A stretch of DNA of 8,000 nt, from contig DATKPK010000103.1 in the NCBI GenBank assembly GCA_035524095.1, positions 1 through 8,000 of the forward strand, given 5' to 3'. Origin of the DNA: DATJUF01 sp035524095 (GTDB lineage: Bacteria > Desulfobacterota > Binatia > Binatales > Binataceae). The position numbers and the translations under genes are program-made. This document shows, in pieces, positions 1 through 5,984 of the stretch. The notes below the pieces were generated by a model. It ran no database searches. It was not told the origin of the DNA and saw nothing but the letters and a program-made list of their open reading frames with translations. Position 1 is the stretch's first letter. The number at the start of each line of letters is the position of its first letter.

Positions 1-648
1 ATCGAGTGGGCGGTCAAGGAAGCGGAGCGCGCCGCCAAAATGGGACTCGCGACGGTGATGCTGCCAGCATGGGTGGACGATCGTCCTTTCAATTTGCCGG
101 AGTGGGACGCGTTGTGGGCGGCAGTGCAGGACTTGAATCTGGTCGCCAGCATGCATCTGAGCGGACGCGAGCCGTATGGAATCGCACATGGGCCGGGTGC
201 GGGCGGAATCAACGTAGGCGTAATCAAGTTCGGGATGTACGACACGGTGATGCGAATTATCTGGGGTGGCGCGCCGATGCGTTTCCCGAAGCTGAAGTGG
301 TCGATGGTCGAAGGCGGGATCGGCTGGATCGCGTCGGTATTGCAGTTCATGGACCATTGGTGGGATGACCATAAGGGCTGGATGGAGCCGAAATTGCCGG
401 AGACGCCCAGCTTCTATTTCAAGAGGCAATTCTTTGCGACCTTCGAGGATGACCGTGCGGGCGTGCTGACGCGCGATATTATCGGCACTGAGAATTTGAT
501 GTGGGGCTCTGACTATCCTCATACGGAAGGTGTCTGGCCGTTTTCGCGGCGACAGGTCGCGCGCAACTTCGCTGGAATCAACGATGCGGATACACGCAAG
601 ATGGTGCATGACAATGTCGCAGATGTGTTCGGCTTTCCGGTGAATTGA
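1..648 (+). CDS. Amidohydrolase-2 family metal-dependent hydrolase, 5'-truncated by the window edge
   Basis: This is the C-terminal 215 residues of an amidohydrolase-related (Amidohydro_2, TIM-barrel) enzyme. The frame is open from base 1, so the ATG at 40 is probably internal and the N-terminal metal-binding motif lies outside the window. Visible family marks, counted from the first visible codon, are a His in MHLSG (about residue 52) where the family places its metal-binding His, VEGG (103-106), PSFYFKRQFF (136-145), and the strongly conserved GSDYPH (169-174) whose Asp is the expected catalytic or metal residue. It resembles the full-length amidohydrolase at 4724-5926 (PSFYFK, SDYPH), so the two are paralogs. 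Known members are hydrolases or non-oxidative decarboxylases acting on cyclic or aromatic acids; the substrate here is unknown. It is probably cytoplasmic, since its relatives are. The thiolase gene begins 9 bp after its stop, which indicates cotranscription. Confidence 0.9.
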   Translation: MEWAVKEAERAAKMGLATVMLPAWVDDRPFNLPEWDALWAAVQDLNLVASMHLSGREPYGIAHGPGAGGINVGVIKFGMYDTVMRIIWGGAPMRFPKLKWSMVEGGIGWIASVLQFMDHWWDDHKGWMEPKLPETPSFYFKRQFFATFEDDRAGVLTRDIIGTENLMWGSDYPHTEGVWPFSRRQVARNFAGINDADTRKMVHDNVADVFGFPVN

Positions 649-657
649 GGCAGGCGG

Positions 658-1830
658 ATGTCGGTATCGCTCAAGAACAAAGTCGCGATCGTCGGCGCAG
701 CAGATACTGAAGTCGGTGTCGTACCAAATCTCAGTGCGACGCAGCTTTACGTCAAAGCGGCGAAGCTAGCGCTCGACGACGCGGGGATTACAAAAGACCA
801 GGTCGATGGACTAATCACCTGCGTCTCATTCGTGGAACCGTACATGTATCACGCGGAGATGATCGCAGAGTATTTGCAGATCTTTCCGCGCTACTGCATG
901 ACGGCGCCGAGCGGCGGCGGCACGACGATTGCGATGATTCATCATGCGGCGTCGGCGATCGTCACGGGGATGTGCGATACGATCCTGATGACGATGGCCG
1001 ACAGTCAGCTTTCGGGACTGTCGCGCGACAAGGCGATTGAGGCGATGTCCGGCGCAGGGCATCCGCAGTTCGAGCGGCCCTACGGTCCGCCGATTCCGGC
1101 ATTCTACGCATTGCTGGCGCGGGCGCATGAGCATGCATATGGCACGACGGCGGCACAGCGGGCGGCGGTTGCGGTCGCATGCCGGAAACATGCGTCGATG
1201 AATCCGGAGGCGCAGATGCGTAAGCCGATCACGATTGATGATGTACTTAATTCGCGCATGATCGCCGATCCGTTGCATTTGCTGGATTGCTCATTGGTGT
1301 CGGATGGCGGCGCCGCGATTATCATGACGTCGGCGGAGCGAGCGCGCGATTTTCCCAAGAAACCGGTTTATATACTCGGCGTCGGCGAAGGCCATTCGCA
1401 CGAGCACGTGAGCCAGGCGATCAGTTTAACAACCTCGGCGGCCAAAGAGGCGGGTGAGAGGACATACGCGATGGCCGGGCTTGGGCCGAAGGATGTCGAC
1501 GTCGCCGAACTTTACGATTGCTTCACGCCGGTGGTGATTATCGAGCTCGAAGACCTGGGCTTTTGTGCGAAGGGTGAAGGCGGAAGCTTCGTTGAAAATG
1601 GGCGAATCGAACTCGGCGGCGAATTACCGATCAATACGCATGGCGGGCTGCTGTCGCATTGCCATCCGGGGCAGCCGGGGTCGATGTTTTCAGTAACAGA
1701 GGCGGTGCGGCAGTTACGCGGCGAATGCGGGCCACGTCAGGTGGACGACGCGAAAATAGCGCTGGTGCATGGGCAAGGTGGAATTATGTCGACGCATTGC
1801 TCGATGCTGCTGGGAAGTGAGCAAGTCTGA
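658..1830 (+). CDS. Thiolase-like (SCP-x/lipid-transfer type) protein without catalytic cysteines
   Basis: This 390-residue protein has the thiolase fold and belongs to the SCP-x/lipid-transfer branch: N-terminal VAIVGAADTE (9-18), LALDDAGI (37-44), the family block RMIADPLHLLDCSLVSDGGAA (200-220), AELYDCFTP (283-291) and NTHGGLLSHCHPGQPG (326-341). Where true thiolases have the nucleophilic Cys (C-x-S-G), it reads APSG (83-86). The C-terminal CxG is replaced by HGQGG (371-375). The His of the HP motif remains (336). In the related Ltp2-type proteins of steroid side-chain degradation, this kind of protein pairs with a DUF35 partner and performs retro-aldol cleavage of an acyl-CoA, with tyrosines in the active site; Tyr286 is a candidate here. 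The start is supported by GAGG at 647-650, 7 nt upstream. The stop overlaps the DUF35 start by one base. The family call is firm; the reaction is inferred. Confidence 0.9.
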   Translation: MSVSLKNKVAIVGAADTEVGVVPNLSATQLYVKAAKLALDDAGITKDQVDGLITCVSFVEPYMYHAEMIAEYLQIFPRYCMTAPSGGGTTIAMIHHAASAIVTGMCDTILMTMADSQLSGLSRDKAIEAMSGAGHPQFERPYGPPIPAFYALLARAHEHAYGTTAAQRAAVAVACRKHASMNPEAQMRKPITIDDVLNSRMIADPLHLLDCSLVSDGGAAIIMTSAERARDFPKKPVYILGVGEGHSHEHVSQAISLTTSAAKEAGERTYAMAGLGPKDVDVAELYDCFTPVVIIELEDLGFCAKGEGGSFVENGRIELGGELPINTHGGLLSHCHPGQPGSMFSVTEAVRQLRGECGPRQVDDAKIALVHGQGGIMSTHCSMLLGSEQV

Positions 1831-2240
1831 TGGCTGCGCCAGTCAGCAAGCCGATTCCAGTGCCGACGCGGGAGACCAAGCCTTATTGGGAAGGCTCCAA
1901 GGCGCGTGAGTTAAGGATTCAGCGCTGTGCAGCGTGCGGCAACGCTCAGTTTTTCCCGAGGATCTATTGCACGCGATGCATGAGCGATCGCGTTGAATGG
2001 ATCAAAGCGTCGGGGCGCGGGAAGGTGCTGTCGTATACGGTAGTTCATCGGCCAGTGTCGCCCGCGTTTGCGGGTGAAATCCCTTACGTCGTTGCACTGG
2101 TGACGCTGGATGAAGGGCCAACGATGATGACGAATATCGTTGGATGGGAGCCCGAGCAACTCAAGATCGGGATGCCGGTGGCGGTCACGTTTGAAGACTG
2201 GACCGAGGAGATCTCGATCCCGAAGTTCCGTCCGTTATGA
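1830..2240 (+). CDS. DUF35 zinc-ribbon/OB-fold protein, partner of the thiolase-like protein
   Basis: This 136-residue protein has the two-part DUF35 layout. A short N-terminal helical stretch leads into a rubredoxin-like zinc ribbon with four cysteines (C33, C36, C47, C50, as CAAC and CTRC), followed by an OB-fold from about residue 60 (SGRGKVLSYTVVHRP at 61-75, then EIPYVVALVTLDEGP at 83-97). The family is known to bind SCP-x thiolase-like proteins and to complete or shape their acyl-CoA-binding active site. The start codon overlaps the stop of the thiolase-like gene (TGATG), which fits translational coupling of two subunits of one complex. A modest ribosome site, GTGAG, sits about 8 nt upstream of the ATG. 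All zinc ligands are present, so it appears intact. It is the last gene of the left operon; the next gene is convergent. Confidence 0.92.
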   Translation: MAAPVSKPIPVPTRETKPYWEGSKARELRIQRCAACGNAQFFPRIYCTRCMSDRVEWIKASGRGKVLSYTVVHRPVSPAFAGEIPYVVALVTLDEGPTMMTNIVGWEPEQLKIGMPVAVTFEDWTEEISIPKFRPL

Positions 2241-2286
2241 GCCAGGTTTAGGAGATCGCTCTAAGAACGAAGCTCGGACCGACTAA

Positions 2287-2679
2287 CTATGAGCCGGGGC
2301 GTGGTCGGCGAAGAATCGCCTCGAGCTGTTTTATATCCACAGGTTTAACGAGATGCTCACTGAAGCCAGCGGCGAATGAGCGCTGGCGAGCCGATTCGTG
2401 GCCGTAGCCAGTGATGGCGATGAGGCACACATCCTTGAATTCGTCGAGCGCTTGAACCCGGCGCGCCAGCTCGTAACCGTCGACGACCGGAAGTCCAATA
2501 TCGATCAGGATAAAATCCGGCTGGAAGCTGGCAAGATTGTCCAGAACCGACTGAGCGTCGAGCAGAGCGATAGTGCCGAAACCCGCGGAATCGAGAATTT
2601 CTCCAAGCATCTCAGCAGCGTCACGATTGTCATCCACAATCATGACGCGAGGGCGAGGGTCGTCGTGCGATGTGGTCAA
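2287..2679 (-). CDS. Single-domain response regulator (receiver domain only)
   Basis: The protein is 130 residues and is essentially one CheY-like receiver domain with no output domain. Conserved positions are present: the acidic pair D16-D17 (VDDN), the phosphoacceptor D60 in LIDIGLP, T90 in AITGYG and K112 in LVKP. The sequence style (DDNRDAAEMLGEIL, ITGYG) resembles receiver domains found at the C-terminus of hybrid histidine kinases, so it may have split from one or relay phosphate to another protein. The start appears to be TTG: no ATG or GTG lies upstream in frame before a stop, and the first internal ATG (residue 13) would remove the first strand. A GAGGT (2689-2693 on the opposite strand) sits 9 nt upstream of the TTG. 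No kinase gene is adjacent, so the partner is unknown. It is convergent with the DUF35 gene and divergent from the HU gene. Confidence 0.87.
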   Translation of the reverse strand: MTTSHDDPRPRVMIVDDNRDAAEMLGEILDSAGFGTIALLDAQSVLDNLASFQPDFILIDIGLPVVDGYELARRVQALDEFKDVCLIAITGYGHESARQRSFAAGFSEHLVKPVDIKQLEAILRRPRPGS

Positions 2680-2803
2680 TGGTCGCCGACCTCGAGCGGG
2701 TGCCGAGCGATACCGGTTACTGACATGCCAAGAGTGTTACGCGAATCGACCATTCCCGGTTACGGGTGCACTATAGGCGTTCGTGCTGCCGCATAGAAGT
2801 TAA

Positions 2804-2816
2804 GTCTCACATAAAT
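2804..2816 (-). promoter_or_regulatory. Copy 1 of outward-pointing 13-bp motif (response-regulator side)
   Basis: Read on the - strand the sequence is ATTTATGTGAGAC. It matches 12 of 13 bases of the + strand motif at 2973-2985. It lies about 125 bp upstream of the TTG start of the response regulator and points toward that gene. It could be a regulator-binding site, part of a promoter, or one end of a short inverted-repeat element. Confidence 0.35.
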
Positions 2817-2934
2817 CCGCCCCCTAGACGTGAAAAAGGGCGTTTGACGCGAATCTGCCGCTCGGCGCAATGAAATCCGCACGCCATCTGTTAGTAAATC
2901 AAGCAGGAGCTTGTGTGCAGATGAGGACATGGTT

Positions 2935-2964
2935 ACTTGAATCGTGTCGCGCGCCCGTTCAAGT
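2935..2964. repeat. 7-bp inverted repeat ACTTGAA / TTCAAGT upstream of HU
   Basis: The arms at 2935-2941 and 2958-2964 are perfectly complementary, separated by 16 bp of GC-rich sequence, giving about 23 bp centre to centre. That is close to two helical turns, as expected for a dimeric regulator binding one DNA face. It lies just upstream of the candidate -10 TAAAAT and about 80 bp before the HU start codon. An operator role is inferred; chance is possible for arms this short. Confidence 0.35.
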
Positions 2965-2972
2965 TAGGTAAA

Positions 2973-2985
2973 ATTTAAGTGAGAC
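2973..2985 (+). promoter_or_regulatory. Copy 2 of outward-pointing 13-bp motif (HU side)
   Basis: The + strand sequence is ATTTAAGTGAGAC, differing at one base from the - strand copy at 2804-2816. It lies 55 bp upstream of the HU ATG and overlaps the end of the candidate -10 TAAAAT at 2969-2974, so it sits in the likely promoter or early leader of the HU gene. Confidence 0.35.
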
Positions 2986-3029
2986 GTTCCATCATCAATA
3001 GGACGAACAGCCGAATTGAGTGGACCATC

Positions 3030-3034
3030 GGAGG
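3030..3034 (+). promoter_or_regulatory. Shine-Dalgarno site that fixes the HU start
   Basis: GGAGG lies 6 nt before the ATG at 3041. A longer in-frame reading from GTG at 3020 would place this site inside the gene and has no comparable ribosome site of its own, so 3041 is preferred. Confidence 0.8.
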
Positions 3035-3040
3035 TTGAGG

Positions 3041-3373
3041 ATGACGCAGACGCAGGTGATGGGCCATCTGGCCGAAAAGATCGGAATCAGCAAGAAGGAT
3101 GCGAAGCTGACGCTCGATGAGTTGAACAAGCTCGTCGTTCGCGAGCTGAAGAAGGAAGGATCGATTCGCCTGGCGGGCTTGGGCATCTTTCGTAAACGCA
3201 AGCTAAAGGCAAGGGTGGGAAGAAATCCGGCGACCGGCGAGCAGATCAAGATTCCAGCGAGGACGCGTCTACGCTTCACGCCGGCCAAGGCCTTGAAGGA
3301 ATCCGTGCTCGGCGTGGTTGCTGCGACTACAAAAGCGAAACCGGCGGCCAAGGCAGTCAAGAAAAAGGCTTAA
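3041..3373 (+). CDS. HU/IHF family nucleoid DNA-binding protein with basic C-terminal tail
   Basis: The protein has 110 residues from the ATG at 3041. Residues 1-87 form a typical HU/IHF unit: an N-terminal helical dimerisation part (MTQTQVMGHLAEKIGISKKD), LAGLGIFRKRKLKARVG, then the DNA-binding arm signature GRNPATGEQIKIPA (60-73) with the Arg-Asn-Pro tip, ending RLRFTPAKALKE. HU dimers bind and bend DNA with little sequence specificity and act in the nucleoid. Most HU proteins end near residue 90. This one continues with about 20 residues rich in Ala and Lys (AATTKAKPAAKAVKKKA), like a short histone-H1-type tail, which probably adds non-specific DNA affinity. The strong ribosome site fits high expression. 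The gene is divergent from the response regulator and stands alone; a hairpin-rich gap separates it from the next gene. Confidence 0.93.
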   Translation: MTQTQVMGHLAEKIGISKKDAKLTLDELNKLVVRELKKEGSIRLAGLGIFRKRKLKARVGRNPATGEQIKIPARTRLRFTPAKALKESVLGVVAATTKAKPAAKAVKKKA

Positions 3374-3511
3374 GCGAGCTAGTTGAAGGAGCTCGGCTCA
3401 GTTTCGATCAACTGGCCGAGCGCGAGCAAGGCGCGCCGCAAGCTCGATTTGGGCTGTCCGTTGGGCGCTGGCGAGTGCCCGGTGTTGCGGCTGCATCTGC
3501 AATAAACCCCG
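3374..3511. other. Hairpin-rich intergenic stretch between HU and flavoprotein genes
   Basis: These 138 bp carry no convincing gene but several inverted repeats in series: CGAGCT/AGCTCG (3375-3380 with 3390-3395), the 12-pair hairpin at 3391-3421, CGAGC/GCTCG (3423-3427 with 3442-3446) enclosing the palindrome GGCGCGCC (3430-3437), and GGGCGCT/AGTGCCC (3463-3469 with 3474-3480, one G-U pair). The first two share bases 3391-3395 and cannot form together. The stretch could be the 3' end of the HU transcript, a structured leader of the flavoprotein gene, or both. Confidence 0.45.
3391..3421 (+). terminator. Strong stem-loop after the HU gene (possible terminator without T-tract)
   Basis: GCTCGGC (3391-3397) pairs with GCCGAGC (3415-3421). 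After one bulged T (3398), CAGTT (3399-3403) pairs with AACTG (3410-3414), leaving a 6-base loop. This gives 12 pairs in all, starting 17 nt after the HU stop codon. No run of T follows on either strand, so it is not a classic intrinsic terminator. It could stabilise the HU message or be part of a larger structure. Confidence 0.4.
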
Positions 3512-4684
3512 ATGGGTCGCTTCGACGCAGTAATCGTTGGAGCGGGTGCGGCGGGCCTCATGTGTGGGCTCACGGCTGCGGGGCGGGGTCGTAGGATCTT
3601 AATCCTAGAGCGCAACAGAGGACCAGGCGCAAAAATTCTTATTTCCGGCGGCGGGCGGTGTAACTTCACTAATCGCGAAGCGCCGCCGGAACGTTTCCTC
3701 TCGACTAATCCGCACTTTTGTAAATCGGCGCTGAGCCGATTTCCGCCGCAGGCCTTTATCGCGATGGTTGAGCGGCATCGGATTGCGTATCACGAGAAGA
3801 CGCTCGGTCAGCTTTTCTGCGACGGTTCGGCGCGTGAAATCCTAACGATGTTGTTAGATGAATGTGCAGCGGCGCGGGTTGATCTGCGCACCAATGTGCA
3901 AATCAACGAGGTGTCGCACGATGGACGGTTTCGTGTTGTGACGTCGCATGGCGACTTTGCGGCGCCGAAGCTTGTGCTGGCGTCGGGTGGACTGTCGATT
4001 CCAAAAATAGGAGCGAGTGGATTTGCCTACGATATCGTGAGGCGCTTCGGCCTGCCGATTATCGAACCAAGGCCGGGACTCGTGCCTTTTCGACTCGCGG
4101 GTGACCAGCTTGAGCTAGTACGGCCGCTGAGCGGCAATACTGCAGAAGCGGAAGTATCGTGTGGCCGCCAAAAGTTTCGAGAGAGTGTGCTGTTTACTCA
4201 TCGCGGGCTGTCGGGGCCGGCGATTTTGCAGATATCTTCCTATTGGCGAGAGGGTCAGACGATCGCGGTTGACCTAGGGCCTGATCGAGATGTTGAAACT
4301 TACTTGAAGAAGCGCAAGCGGGAGCGTCCACGCGCGGAATTGAAGACGCTGTTGGCAGAAATAATACCGGCACGAGTCGCGGAAGCTTTTGCCAGCGGCT
4401 ATCCGGCAACTGGGGCAGCGAATTTGTCCGATCGCGTGATTGCGGGAGTGGCGGAGCGTCTCAGGCGCTGGCAGGTGACGCCATCGGAGACCGAGGGATG
4501 GGCGAAGGCGGAGGTGACAGTCGGCGGCATCGATACCGCAGGGGTGTCGTCCAAAACGATGGAGGCGCGCGGCGTACCGGGACTGTTCGTGATTGGCGAA
4601 GCGGTGGACGTTACGGGATGGCTCGGCGGTTACAACTTTCAGTGGGCGTGGTCGAGCGGGTTCGCCGCCGGGCAGGCGATCTAG
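3512..4684 (+). CDS. NAD(P)/FAD-dependent oxidoreductase, HI0933-like (BaiN/YhiN family)
   Basis: This 390-residue protein has the usual length for the HI0933-like flavoprotein family. A Rossmann dinucleotide-binding motif, GAGAAG (10-15), with an acidic residue ending the second strand (E33), is followed by the family signature ISGGGRCNFTN (44-54). Later come the ASGG turn (157-160), FTHRGLSGPAILQ (228-240), the second nucleotide-binding region VPGLFVIGEAVDVTGWLGGYNF (355-376) and WAWSSGFAAG (378-387). It is cytoplasmic and should bind FAD non-covalently. Some relatives (BaiN) have been implicated in bile-acid dehydroxylation, but most are uncharacterised, so no substrate is proposed. The ATG at 3512 is the only possible N-terminal start because an in-frame TAA lies at 3503-3505. 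No clear Shine-Dalgarno precedes it, and the upstream DNA is hairpin-rich. It appears monocistronic and is convergent with the amidohydrolase 39 bp away. Confidence 0.92.
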   Translation: MGRFDAVIVGAGAAGLMCGLTAAGRGRRILILERNRGPGAKILISGGGRCNFTNREAPPERFLSTNPHFCKSALSRFPPQAFIAMVERHRIAYHEKTLGQLFCDGSAREILTMLLDECAAARVDLRTNVQINEVSHDGRFRVVTSHGDFAAPKLVLASGGLSIPKIGASGFAYDIVRRFGLPIIEPRPGLVPFRLAGDQLELVRPLSGNTAEAEVSCGRQKFRESVLFTHRGLSGPAILQISSYWREGQTIAVDLGPDRDVETYLKKRKRERPRAELKTLLAEIIPARVAEAFASGYPATGAANLSDRVIAGVAERLRRWQVTPSETEGWAKAEVTVGGIDTAGVSSKTMEARGVPGLFVIGEAVDVTGWLGGYNFQWAWSSGFAAGQAI

Positions 4685-4723
4685 TGCCCACCCGGCGAAA
4701 TCCTAGATTGGCGATCAATATTT

Positions 4724-5926
4724 TCAGATTAAGTTGTAGGCGCGGGCGACGTTCTCGCCGAGAATTCCGCGGCGTCCCGACTCGGTCATCGGCTTGACCA
4801 TCTCGGCCAACTCTTCGAGATAGTTACCCGGATGGTCGGGATGCGGATAGTCGCTAGCCCAGAAGAACTTGTCTTCGCCGACATGGCTCATCAGGCCCGC
4901 AATGGTGCGCTCGTCGGGGTCGGCCGAGATGAAGCACCGTTCCTTGAAATAGAATGAGGGCTTCTCGCGCAGGCGGACGGTCTGGGCGATGGTCGTGCCC
5001 GTGAAGATAGCGTCGCTGCGATCGAGAAAATAGCCAATCCATCCGGCGCCGGATTCGAGCACGATGACCTTGAGCTTTGGAAAGCGATCAAACGTTCCGA
5101 GCTGGAAGAAGGTCGCGAAGGCGTGCTGAACGCCCTGGCCAGCAAATAGGTCGTAATACCACGCGGCCCAGGCGAAATTATCGTAACGGTGATGGACGCC
5201 CCACGAGGGAGGCTCGATGGTCGGATGGATCGCGAAGGGGACATTGCAATCCTGCGCGACGGCAAACAACCGATCGTGTGCGGCGTCGCCATGCGGACGG
5301 CGGGCGATATTGAACGGAGCGACGAAGGCGCCTTTGCATCCGTCCTTCACCGCGCGCTCGAGTTCGCGTGCTGCCTCATCAGGATCACCGAGCGAGAGAT
5401 GGGCGACCGGGATGAGCCGTCCACCAGATTCGCGGCAGAAATCGGCGATCCAGCGGTTGTAAGCGCGGCAGTAAGCGCCTGACAGCTCGGCGTCCAAGGT
5501 TTCGGCTTCCCACAGGAGCCCGATGGTCGGGTACAGGAGCGCCTTGGCCATACCCTCCTTATCGAGCAATTGCAGGCGCTCGCGCATGTTCATCGTGCCG
5601 AAGGCCGCGCCCTTGAGGTAGGTATCTTCGGGCTTGGGTTTTGTGTAGCGCAGTTCATCGGCGCGGCCAGCATTGATGGCGGCTTGGCGGCGGCGGTGCG
5701 ATTCCTCGATCTGCTTGCCCATCCCGCCGAGCGTGCCTAGCTGTCCCTGTCGGGTCATTTTGGCGCGGCGGCCGTCGACTTCGAGATACTCATAGCCATC
5801 GTCGCCGACTCTGATCCGGATCGCACGGTCGCGATATTTCGCTTCCATGTATTTTTCCCAAAGGTCGGGTGGCTCAAGGATATGGCCATCGGCGTCGATC
5901 ACGAGGGCTTCGGCGGGCATAGGCAT
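4724..5926 (-). CDS. Amidohydrolase-2 family metal-dependent hydrolase (full length)
   Basis: This 400-residue TIM-barrel protein belongs to the Amidohydro_2 group. The N-terminal metal motif reads DADGHILEP (11-19), that is D-x-H (D13, H15) rather than the H-x-H of ACMSD-like members. The middle-barrel His is in FAIHP (H234). Further family marks are VLESGAGWIGYFLDR (289-303), KPSFYFKERCF (322-332) and the catalytic block WASDYPHPD (356-364, D359). It is a paralog of the truncated gene at the left edge. The ATG at 5926 is favoured over 5920 because AGGAG (5938-5942) lies 11 nt upstream. It follows the two cyclase genes by 58 bp on the same strand, so it is probably the last gene of that operon. 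Relatives hydrolyse or decarboxylate ring or acid substrates; here it may act before or after the cyclases, which is inference. Confidence 0.92.
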   Translation of the reverse strand: MPMPAEALVIDADGHILEPPDLWEKYMEAKYRDRAIRIRVGDDGYEYLEVDGRRAKMTRQGQLGTLGGMGKQIEESHRRRQAAINAGRADELRYTKPKPEDTYLKGAAFGTMNMRERLQLLDKEGMAKALLYPTIGLLWEAETLDAELSGAYCRAYNRWIADFCRESGGRLIPVAHLSLGDPDEAARELERAVKDGCKGAFVAPFNIARRPHGDAAHDRLFAVAQDCNVPFAIHPTIEPPSWGVHHRYDNFAWAAWYYDLFAGQGVQHAFATFFQLGTFDRFPKLKVIVLESGAGWIGYFLDRSDAIFTGTTIAQTVRLREKPSFYFKERCFISADPDERTIAGLMSHVGEDKFFWASDYPHPDHPGNYLEELAEMVKPMTESGRRGILGENVARAYNLI

Positions 5927-5984
5927 AGCGGGTTAGTCTCCTAAGATGCTTCGTTACGACACTGCGCTGTCCGTGTGCTGAACG

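Larger units (their letters stand above)
2680..3040. promoter_or_regulatory. Divergent intergenic region between response regulator and HU genes
   Basis: About 360 bp separate the starts of the two divergent genes, and I see no supportable coding sequence. The region should hold both promoters. Candidate -10 hexamers are TATAGT on the - strand (2770-2775) for the response regulator and TAAAAT on the + strand (2969-2974) for HU; neither has a good -35 at standard spacing. It also carries the paired 13-bp motif and the inverted repeat listed separately. Two short direct repeats, AAATCCGC (2813-2820 and 2873-2880) and ACGCGAATC (2739-2747 and 2847-2855), are also present but could be chance. Confidence 0.5.

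Noticed and set aside
6..368. + strand 120-codon frame at the left edge
   Set aside because: Out of frame with the amidohydrolase, which has family motifs through this stretch; the translation is Gly/Arg-rich and unstructured.
826..1278. - strand open frame of 150 codons within the thiolase-like gene
   Set aside because: Arg/His-rich translation typical of an antisense frame in GC-rich DNA; no motif, and it sits inside a well-supported gene.
2813..2880. AAATCCGC repeated exactly 60 bp apart (2813-2820, 2873-2880)
   Set aside because: Only two 8-bp copies with unrelated surroundings; not enough for an iteron or operator array.
3383..3505. Possible 40-codon ORF (TTG to TAA) between HU and the flavoprotein
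   Set aside because: Non-ATG start with no good ribosome site, no recognisable motif, and it overlaps the hairpin-rich stretch; not supportable as a gene.
4700..4724. Small ATTG/CAAT stem followed by ATTTTC between the convergent flavoprotein and amidohydrolase genes
   Set aside because: Only four A/T-rich pairs, so too weak to call a terminator, though bidirectional termination must happen near here.
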